A stretch of 64,000 nucleotides of DNA, taken from contig NZ_JAMZAW010000010.1 of the NCBI RefSeq assembly GCF_024158745.1, positions 124,001-188,000 on the forward strand, read 5' to 3'. Shown piece by piece: positions 50,675-60,300 of the stretch. This DNA comes from Paenibacillus tyrphae (GTDB lineage: Bacteria > Bacillota > Bacilli > Paenibacillales > NBRC-103111). The notes below the pieces were generated by a model, which did no database searches, was not told the origin of the DNA, and worked only from the letters and a program-made list of their open reading frames with translations. Position numbers and translations under genes: made by a program. Each line of letters starts with the position of its first letter. Position 1 is the first letter of the stretch.

Positions 50675-53488
50675 CTAAATTCCTAGCAATTGTTCAGGTG
50701 AAGGATTTCCGATCTCCTCGATGGGATTACAACCTTGTCGACGACGGTTAAGTCCAAAGATGTCTACCCATGCATTCGGGTCAGAAACATACCCATACAA
50801 TCGTAATCCGCCAGCTAAGCGAATCGGATCCTGCTGCGTGTACATCCCTTCATCTGGCGAGTAGTATCGGAAACGGTTGTAATACAGCCCCGTCTCCTCG
50901 TCCTCATACTGCCCCGGATACCGGAATGGGCATGCGCTGCGCTCACCTAAAAGATCTTGCCGCCGAACCTTCCCGTAAATGTCCAGTTCACACGACCACA
51001 CCTTTTCCCCTGTATCGTCGTACATCTCAACAGGCGTACTCAAATGGTCTGTTATGATGCTGTACGAGCCCTCTGGTGTAATCTTCGCGGTCGGATGAAA
51101 CGTTCCGTCTTCAAAGATCCATGTGATCAAGCCGCCAGGATTCAGCGCTTGTCCCAGCCGCTGCTTCTCCTTCGGCTGTTCGCCAACCCATTCTGCACCG
51201 TTTTCAGCTTGGATTTTCTCCGCTTTCCACTCATGCAGGATGGTATTTCCATCCCATACATAACAGTGTACTACACCGTTAAAATGCTTCTCAATCCTGC
51301 GACCGAGGCTGTCATACGTAAACGTTACTTCCTGCCCGTCCGGCCGCACAACCTTGCTCATCATATTGTTGCCATAGTACTCATAGCACCAATGCGTGCC
51401 GTCCGGTTCTATTTTCTCCGTGAGATTTCCTTCTTCGTCGTAGCTGTACTTCGTCCCATTGAACTCCAGCAGTCGCCCGCCGGCTCCGTACGTCCGGTCC
51501 GTCTTGTGTCCGTCGCTGTACAAATTCCCGACATTGTCAGCCATGCGGAAGATTTTGCCGAAGTCGTTCGTGGCCCCGATCAAGGTTCCAAAATCGTCGT
51601 ATCCATACTGCGTTTTCTTGCCTGTCAGCTCGTTGAGCACGGATTTTAGACGGTTATTGACGTCCCACGTATACTTTCGTTTGCGCGTTTCCCGTCCGCC
51701 TGCTTTTACACTGTGCCGTTCAGGCCGTCCTGCGACATCGTACTGCCAACTACTGATTACGCCGCCGGGCAACAGTCTCTCGATTTCCTGTCCAAGCGCA
51801 TCGTACTTCATCTGCGCCATCCATGGCGTGCTATCGTTCTGGGCTGCGTCGCCTCCGCGCTGCTGCTGCGCCTGCATCTGGCTAACTTGCCCCAAGATAT
51901 CGCGCTCCATCGTCACTTGAGCGCCAAGGCTGCTGCTTACTTCCGTCCGGTTGCCCATCTCATCGTATTGGCTTGCTACCCAGTACGCATCCCGCCATTC
52001 CTTAATGACACGACCAGCCCGGTCATAATCCAGCTTCACCGCCGCAAAAGGATTGGCTGTCTCCAGTAATTCCCCCATCCGGTTATACCTAAACGTCTCC
52101 ACAAGACCATCGTTGTATTCCACTTGCGTTACGCGTCCCATGACGTCATGGCTGTAAGCCGTCCATCGTCCGCCCGGGCGCCCTACCTTCTGTAGCAAAC
52201 CCGCGGGGCTTCGCACGTATTCCCGCACGATTCCGTCAAAGCCCGTCACGCGAACGATACTTCCGTTCGCATCGCGTTCCAGCACATACCGCTCCCCGCG
52301 CTCGTTGATGACTTCGGTCAGTTCTTCTTCCTTGTTATAACTCAACTGGACACGTTTGCCCCGTTCTTCACGCCAGGTCAGCTTCCCAAGCGGGGTATAG
52401 CCGAAAGCGACGCGATGCTGGTTGTCTTCTGCGAGGATCACTTCGTCGTAGGCGTTATACTTCAGCTTAATTACATTGCCATCCGGCAGCTCGGAGCGCA
52501 CGACTCGGCCGAGCGCATCGTAGACCAGCACTTGCTTCGCTCCAAGCGGATTCGTCTCCTGCAGGCATTCTCCCCGGTGGTTATACGCCCACTTTCCACT
52601 CGTCCCGTCAGGCAGCGTGACCTCGATCAGGTTATCCTGATCGTCGTAAGCGAGCCGCGTTACCGCGCCTTTCGGATCGTGCACTTCACTGATCCGATGC
52701 CGTTCATCGTAAGCAAAACGCGCCGTCACCGTCTGATCGGGTCCGACAATTCCCTTCACCCGGCCCTGCTCGTCAAATTGCCATGCCCGGATACCGCCTT
52801 CCGGGTCGATCACCTGCTCCAATCTTCCGTCTTCACGGTACGTATACTTCCATACGCCTCCATCCGGATGCACTTCCTCGACGCCCCGCCCGAACTCGTC
52901 GTACGCATACCGCGTGACCCGGCCTTCCTCGTCCGTTTCGCTCAGCAGCTCGCCCAGCTCGTTATATTCATACTGCACAACGCCGCCCAGCGGATCGACA
53001 ATCCGAGTGCAGTAATACTCCGGGTTATATTCGTACGTCTTCATATGCCCCTGACTGTTTGTCACTTCGTTCCAGCCGTCGTTGTACGTGATGCGCCCTT
53101 CCAGCAGCCCGTCGTCCCCGTACGTATGAACGCAGCGCGCTCCGGTTGTCTGGCCGTCATAATGCCAGTGGAAGCTGTACCCGTTGCGGTCCGTCTTCTT
53201 GAGCATCAGGTGACCTTCATAAGACATGCGGGTCGTCTGCCCCAACGCATCCGTTACCGTTATTAGGTCCCCTGCCTCGTTGTAGCCGTACTGCACCAGC
53301 ACCTCGCGCTGCTCTCCGCGGTAGACATGGGTCACTTTCGTGATGCGTCCAGCTTCGTCCGTCTGGATATCCAGCCTCCGGCCTACACTGTCCGTCACCT
53401 GCTGCAAATATCCGCGGTCATCGTACGAGAGCACGATGGAATGCCCCCATTCCTGCCCGATCCGCTTCAGATGGAATTTCGTTTCCAT
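50675..53488 (-). pseudogene. Rhs copy 1, YD-repeat shell segment (after first TAG)
   Basis: 937 codons of Rhs/YD repeats (for example YDEFGRGVEEVHPDGG, YDALGRVVRSELPDGN) ending in the conserved core boundary RFRYYSPDEGMYTQQDPIRL and DPNAWVDIFGL, then the start of a variable tip (NRRRQGCNPIEEIGNPSPEQ). It is nearly identical to the same part of copy 2. The frame is continuous with the upstream segment except for TAG at 53531-53533, where copy 2 has GAG. A stop TAG at 50675-50677 again interrupts the same frame. Independent translation is unlikely. Confidence 0.85.
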
Positions 53489-53530
53489 CCCAGTCTTTTT
53501 TCCAAAATGATACGTCAGACGGCTGTCTTC

Positions 53531-55753
53531 CTAGAAAAGCGCATACCCGTTTCCCTCCCGGCGTAAAACCATCCGTTCCTTCGGGTTTCGCGTTTCCATC
53601 AGGCCCCGATGCAAACGTTCGAACGAAACCGCCCGCCCGTCCGTGAGCAACACACCGATGCCATCATCCAGCACTTCCAGCCGCATATCCAGATTGTGAT
53701 GCACACCATGGCCCAGCAACCCTCGATGACCGCTATCGCTGATCCAGCGCCGATTCCATTGGAGCGGCAGCGCACCTGGAAATGCGAAGTCGGTCGCTTC
53801 GCTCATCATCCGTCCGGTGATCGGATCGACCGGTTCAAAGCCCCATTTACAGAAACGGTCGCTGAGGCCTTTTGTCCGATCAAAGTTTTTTAGCACTTTA
53901 TGGTTCAACCACGTGAGCGCTTTGTGTGCACCGGATTTCTCCAGCGCTTTCTGGAGCAGCGCCTTCCCCTTCTCCGCCAGCTTCTGCTGCATCTCCTGCA
54001 GCTTCTTCTGCAGCAGCTCCCGCAGCTCCTCGGCCTTCTGCTTCAGCTTCCGGGCTCCCGTCATTACCTTGTTGAGCGTATTTTTCCCGAACTGTACCGC
54101 CTTCTTCGCCGCGGCCCGGCCGATCTTCCCGGCCATCTTGCTGCCTGCCTTCGCCGCCGCTTTGGCTGCGACCTTCGCTGCGCCGAACGCCGCGCCCCCG
54201 ATCGGCAGCATCGAACCGATAGATAAGGCCGCACCGAGGAAGTCTCCACGGCAAATGCTCACGACCGCGCTCGCCGCTCCCGCGATAATGCCAAGACCCG
54301 GCACCATGCTCAGCACATCCAGCGCCGTCCCCAGCTTTTCCAGGAAGCTGTCCTTCTCCTTGTCGCTCTTGGCCTGCTCCGCTTCCGGGTTGCTGAGCGC
54401 CTCGAACGACTGCCGCTCGCTGCCCGTCATCATCACCTGCTGGCCCGTCACATCGGTCATGTCGGTCAGCATCATGCTGCTTTTGCCGCCTGCGAGCCAC
54501 AATTCTTCTTCAGCCTCGGCCCGGAACGTTTTCAGCTCGCTAAACGATAGTTCCTGCTCCGCCATCAGCACGAGGTCTTTATCGCTCTGCAGGGTGATCC
54601 CATCTTCTTCGCCGATGGTGATAAACAGAGCGCCTTCCTTCGCCGTGAACGAAATATCTTTCGTCCCCAGCTCGAATTCCTTGCCTCCGCCCGTGGAGAA
54701 CGACTTTACGGTCGTATCGGCCATTTTCTTGTTCGCCTTTTCCGCCGCCTCGCCCTGCGGGGAAAACGGTGTCCGCACCGATTGGATCAGCATCGCTTCC
54801 GCTTCGTCATGCGTCGGAAAATACAGCTTGATCCGCGATCCGACCGGCGGCATGGCATGGAAAATATGGCTCGTCGGCGACGAATACGGGAACCAGACCG
54901 CTTCGTGCTCCGGCTGGTTTTTGTCGATATCCAGATGTACTTTCGCCTTCTTGACGCCGATCGCTAAAATTTTCCCATCCATCGCCAGACCCGGCAGGTT
55001 CTCATTATACCGCTTGTTTTGCCGCAGCCCTGCGGGGGTGGTACATAGGTATTCGAATTGCAAAATGCCGTGAACCAACGCTCCCTGAATGCCTGCAACG
55101 ACAAACAGACGGCCGTTTCTCTCCACCTCGGCCCCGAGCTCCAGCCATTGGTCCTTCGCAACGATAAAGCGCGTAAAATCTTCCTCCTGGAAGCGTTCGA
55201 CCTTCGTTTCCACCGCGGTCAGAAACGACTGCACGTCATGCCGGATGCGGTAGGCGCCCTCTTCTAGCTTCACATGCTGCCTGCCCGACGGCGTTCCGAT
55301 CCATAGACGCGGGGCATGGGTGCTGACGTCCGGCGTCACCACCGCGCCCGCATGGGAAGCGATCCGCTGAATAAACTCCCAGTCGGTCTCCTCGTATTGG
55401 AGCACCAGATCGCCGAGCGAAGCCCCGCGCTTGAACGCGTCGGTTTCCAGAAAATTTCCACCCGGATACGCGTGGATCACTTCAGACAGCACATCCGTAT
55501 AAAGCATGCCCGCATGCTGGAAGGAACGGCTTTTGCGCTGCACATCCAGTTGATATGTATGCGAGATGACATCCACTCGGACGTTGTATACGCCATGGAT
55601 GCGGTCGAGTTGGATTTCATGCAGTTGACCGAGGAATAACGGCTCCTCCGGCTGCCCTTCCCGAGCCGCATACAGGCCGATCGGGTCGCGGTAGCTGCCT
55701 TGCCGCACTAACGCTTGGCTGTCTTCCTCGCTCATAATGCCCCCGAGCTGCAT
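53531..55753 (-). pseudogene. Rhs copy 1, N-terminal VgrG-like segment, 5' truncated
   Basis: 740 codons from an internal Met that corresponds to about residue 43 of copy 2; upstream, similarity to copy 2 stops exactly within that codon. It contains the gp27-like domain (QYEETDWEFIQRIASHAGAV), an OB-fold (MPPVGSRIKLYFPTHDEAEA), an Ala-rich hydrophobic region, a Lys/Glu/Gln coiled coil and DUF6531 (FCKWGFEPVDPITGRMMSEA), ending GYALF-TAG. No ribosome site or promoter. It looks like a silent, partly duplicated copy that stores a toxin tip. Confidence 0.85.
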
Positions 55754-55923
55754 GCAAACATAATCTAAGATGAACTTGTTATATCATTTGATTGGCCAAG
55801 TCTATCACTTCGTTTATCTATCCTCTTGCAAATGCTTTTCAAAAAGATAACCACAACGCTGAAGGTTGTGGTTTCCTAATCGTTGCCTATATTTTTTTAC
55901 TGGAATAAAAATTATACTTGCTT

Positions 55924-56433
55924 TTAAAAATAATCGCTAATTACTACTCCGGCTTCTTCCGATAACCGTTTAATCTCATCAAGATCTGCAGCAGGGACCG
56001 TTATCAATACATAACTATCACTATCAATGTCCATGTAAGCCAAGGATACGCCAGCTTCTTTCATTTTCTTAGCGATATGATTCAAAAATTCATCTGTCGG
56101 CATTTCGCTGTAATGATCGCTTTCGAACTCTTTCCAATCTATTGGTGCTAGTTTTTTTCTATCCAATAACTCATCTATTACGTCACAAACATACAGTCCT
56201 GTCTCTTTCCAGTCGATCTCAAATGCTAATTGATGCTCCAGTAGGACATCTACTAGCGCAATCCAAGCTAACTCCTCTATCGGCTCGTTTATGCATCTTT
56301 CGTCAAGACGATCCTTGTATTTCTCGAAATAAACTAGTGGCTGCTCGATCGCTAAGGCAACATCTTCAAGAACTATTCCTTCTACATCAAAAGATAACTT
56401 TCGGCTAAGCTCCAGTAATGCCGAGTTATTCAT
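55924..56433 (-). CDS. DUF6630-like protein, putative second immunity protein
   Basis: 169 aa from ATG 56433 (GAGAGG ten bases upstream). The segment EELAWIALVDVLLEHQLAFE, followed by IDWKETGLYVCDVIDELL, matches the style of DUF6630 proteins found near toxins. Acidic, soluble. Lies 18 bp after the immunity candidate at 56452 and before the truncated Rhs copy. Either accessory to the nuclease immunity, or left from another cassette. Confidence 0.65.
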   Translation of the reverse strand: MNNSALLELSRKLSFDVEGIVLEDVALAIEQPLVYFEKYKDRLDERCINEPIEELAWIALVDVLLEHQLAFEIDWKETGLYVCDVIDELLDRKKLAPIDWKEFESDHYSEMPTDEFLNHIAKKMKEAGVSLAYMDIDSDSYVLITVPAADLDEIKRLSEEAGVVISDYF

Positions 56434-56451
56434 TCTTTTCGTTCCTCTCAA

Positions 56452-57306
56452 TTAGCGTATGATACGTTGCCAGTCTGGCACTTTCTCGTTCTTCAACACA
56501 TATTGAAGAATCTCGTCCGATTCCGGATCATACCCGGGTCGATCTTTTGGAATCTGCCCCAATGGATTTTGTAGCAACGGGTGCTCTATATTCGGTGTAT
56601 CTAGCCCTTCCTTGTCTCTGACCAGTTTAATGCAGTAATAGTCATAAGGAATATAAACAAAAGATAATATTTCTTTAGACTTTTGAGGAGTATCACTTGC
56701 GCTATAAATATGAAAATCACATACCTCGTATAAAAGCTCCTTCAAATTCTCTGAGCTACGCCAATTGTTCATTAACCTTACGTATACGTTATCCTGCGGT
56801 AATATTTTAAATAACTCGGGCATTTCTCCTGTCTTCCACTTGTGAGATAAACAAGCCATAAACACGTGATGTGTTTTGTTTTCCGAATAATAGTCCGGAT
56901 CTTTAGAGAACATTTTAGCTGCATACTCGGTAACGAGTTCAGCAATATCATAATGATTCCAGTGCAAAGATAACCCTATAAGACCTCCTAATTGCCAATG
57001 CATTACGCTCCCACTGTTCGGAACACTTTTAATGATTTGAGCGAGCCAAAAAATCTGTTTCTCTATCAAAATCCAAGCTGTCGAGTCCCCATTTAATATT
57101 TTATTTTTTGCATTTCGTTCCAGTTGAACACCCATTTGATATTCAAGACCTAAAGCTAGCTCGTTCTTTTCTTTATTTTGAATCATTTCGTCAATATCTT
57201 TTTTTACCTCATCTAATATCTCTTGTACTTCTTCTTCTGTAATCACTTTTTGCGTGTACTCTTTAATATTTCTATTAAAATATTTCATATACTTTGAATA
57301 ATCCAT
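56452..57306 (-). CDS. Putative immunity protein for the Rhs copy 2 nuclease tip
   Basis: 284 aa from ATG 57306 (AAAGGAG 12 bases upstream); a TTG start at 57333 with AAGGTGA is possible and would add nine residues. Helical: VMHWQLGGLIGLSLHWNHYD, HVFMACLSHKWKTGEMPELF, and an aromatic-rich C-terminus. Resembles the Imm49-type helical immunity proteins only loosely. It follows the Rhs2 stop by 64 bp, the standard immunity position. Function inferred from context. Confidence 0.65.
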   Translation of the reverse strand: MDYSKYMKYFNRNIKEYTQKVITEEEVQEILDEVKKDIDEMIQNKEKNELALGLEYQMGVQLERNAKNKILNGDSTAWILIEKQIFWLAQIIKSVPNSGSVMHWQLGGLIGLSLHWNHYDIAELVTEYAAKMFSKDPDYYSENKTHHVFMACLSHKWKTGEMPELFKILPQDNVYVRLMNNWRSSENLKELLYEVCDFHIYSASDTPQKSKEILSFVYIPYDYYCIKLVRDKEGLDTPNIEHPLLQNPLGQIPKDRPGYDPESDEILQYVLKNEKVPDWQRIIR

Positions 57307-57370
57307 ATATTTCTTAATCTCTCCTTTGTCCAACTGTCACCTTACTTGGTAGTTAATCTCTTAGAACAGA

Positions 57371-60300
57371 CTATGGCCTCGCTTGACACCATTTTTTTAT
57401 AGTATCATAAGTAGCATTTAAAGCACTGTCTACTTTATAACGCACTTCATAACTTGACATACCATAATTTTTAATTGCTTTATTTATATCTTTCACTGTA
57501 TTTTTCATTTTAACATCAACAGTTTGTCCTCTTAACTTACCATCAAGTAGAATTTCTTTAAATATTTCTTTGATATAATCCTGTCCTTTTTGTTTTAAAG
57601 AGAGCCTTGATGAATTTGCTTTTATTTCAAATATTAAAACTTTTTTTGTAAGAGGGTGCTGTGCAATAATATCAGTTCCATGATTAGAATTATTTTTTAT
57701 AGTCATAAAAATATTATATCCATATTTTTTTAGAACATTTTCATATGCTAGCTCAGCAGCATCTCCTTTTAGAGTATTTGAGGATACAAGTCCAAAAACA
57801 TCAACCCAAGCAGTCGGATCATGTACATACCCGTACAATACGAGACCACCATTGAGCCCAATCGGGTCCTGCTGCGTATAGATTCCTTCATACGGCGAGT
57901 AGTAACGGAAACGGTTATAGTACAGCCCTGTTTCCTCATCTTCATACTGCCCCGGATACCGGAACGGACACACGCTGCGCTCACCTAAAAGATCTTGCCG
58001 CCGAACATTCCCGTAGATGTCCATCTCGCACGACCAAACTTTTTCCCCTGCATCGTCGTACATTTCAACAGGTGTACCCAGATGATCCGTTACAATACTA
58101 AAAGAGCCCTCGGGCGTAATCTTCGCTGCGGGATGAAACGTTCCGTCTTCGAAAATCCATGTAATCAAGCTGTCAGGATTCAGCGCTTGTCCCAGCCGCT
58201 TCGGAGACTTTGACCACTCCTCATTCCATTCTGCCCCACTCTCGGCTTGTGCCTTCTCCGATTTCCATTCATGCAGGATAATGTTTCCATCCCACACATA
58301 ACAGTGTACCACACCGTTAAAATGCTTCTCAATCCTGCGGCCGAGGCTATCATACGTAAACGTAACTTCCTGTCCGTCCGGCCGCACAACCTTGCTCATC
58401 ATATTGTTGCCATAGTACTCATAGCGCCAATGCGTGCCGTCCGGGTCTATCTTTTCAGCGAGATTTCCTTCTTCATCGTAGCTGTACTTCGTTCCGTTAA
58501 ACTCCAGCAGCCGCCCGCCGGCTCCGTACGTCCGGTCTGTCTTGTGTCCGTCGCTGTACAAATTTCCTACATTGTCGGCCATGCGGAAGATTTTGCCGAA
58601 GTCGTTCGTAGCTCCGATCAAGGTTCCGAAATCGTCGTATCCGTACTGCGTTTTCTTGCCTGTCAGCTCGTTGAGCACGGACTTTAGACGGTTATTGACG
58701 TCCCACGTATACTTTCGTTTGCGCGTTTCCCGTCCGCCCGCTTTCACGCTATGCCGTTCAGGCCGTCCTGCGGCGTCGTACTGCCAACGGCTGATTACCC
58801 CGCCGGGCAACAGTCTCTCGATTTCCTGCCCAAGCGCATCGTACTTCATCTGCGCCATCCATGGCGTGCTAGCGTTCTGGGCTGCGTCGCCTCCGCGCTG
58901 CTGCTGCGCCTGCATCTGGCTAACTTGCCCCAGTATGTCGCGCTCCATCGTCACTTGTGCGCCAAGGCTGCTGCTTACTTCCGTCCGGTTGCCCATTTCA
59001 TCGTATTGGCTTGCTACCCAGTACGAATCACGCCATTCCTTAATGACGCGACCGGCCCGGTCATAATCCAGCTTCACCGTCGCAAAAGGATTGGCTGTCT
59101 CCAGTAATTCCCCCATCCGGTTGTACCTAAACGTCTCCACCAGACCGTCGCTGTATTCCACTTGCGTTACGCGTCCCATGACGTCGTGGCTATAGGCCGT
59201 CCATCGTCCGCCCGGCCGCTCTACCTTCTGAAGCAGACCTGCGGGACTTCGCATGTATTGCCGTACAATTCCGTCAAAGCCCGTCTCGCGAACGATGCTT
59301 CCGTTCGCATCGCGTTCCAGCATATACCGCTCGCCGCTCTCATTGATGACTTCGGTCAGTTCTTCTTCCTTGTTGTAGGTCAGCTTGATACGTTTGCCCT
59401 TTTCTTCACGCCAAGTCAGCTTTCCAAGCGGGGTAAACCCGAATGCGACGCGGTGCTGGTTATCTTCTGCGAGGATCACTTCGTCGTAGGCGTTATACTT
59501 CAGCTTAATTACATTACCATCCGGCAGCTCGGAGCGCACGACTCGGCCCAGCGCATCGTAGACCAGCACTTGCTTCGCTCCAAGCGGATTCGTCTCTTGC
59601 AGGCATTCTCCTCGGTGGTTGTATGCCCATTTCCCGCTCGTCCCGTCAGGCAGTGTGACCTCGATCAGGTTATCCTGATCGTCGTAAGCGAGCCGCGTTA
59701 CCGCGCCTTTCGGATCGTGCACTTCACTGATCCGATGCCGTTCATCGTAAGCAAAACGCGCCGTCACCGTCTGATCGGGTCCGACAATTCCCTTCACCCG
59801 GCCCTGCTCGTCATATTGCCATGCCCGGATACCGCCTTCCGGGTCGATCACCTGCTCCAATCTTCCGTCTTCACGGTACGTATACTTCCATACGCCTCCA
59901 TCCGGATGCACTTCCTCGACGCCCCGCCCGAACTCGTCGTACGCATACCGCGTGACCCGGCCTTCCTCGTCCGTTTCGCTCAGCAGCTCGCCCAGCTCGT
60001 TATATTCATACTGCACAACGCCGCCCAGCGGATCGACAATCCGAGTGCAGTAATACTCCGGGTTATATTCGTACGTCTTCATATGCCCCTGACTGTTGCT
60101 CACTTCGTTCCAACCGTCGTAGTACGCGATTCGCCCTTCCAGCAGCCCGTCGTCCCCGTACGTATGAACGCAGCGAGCCCCGGTGGTCGGGCCGTCATAA
60201 CGCCAGTGGAAGCTGTACCCGTTGCGGTCCGTTTTCTTGAGCATCAAGTGACCTTCGTAGGACAATCGGGTCGTCTGTCCCAACGCATCCGTTACCGCAA

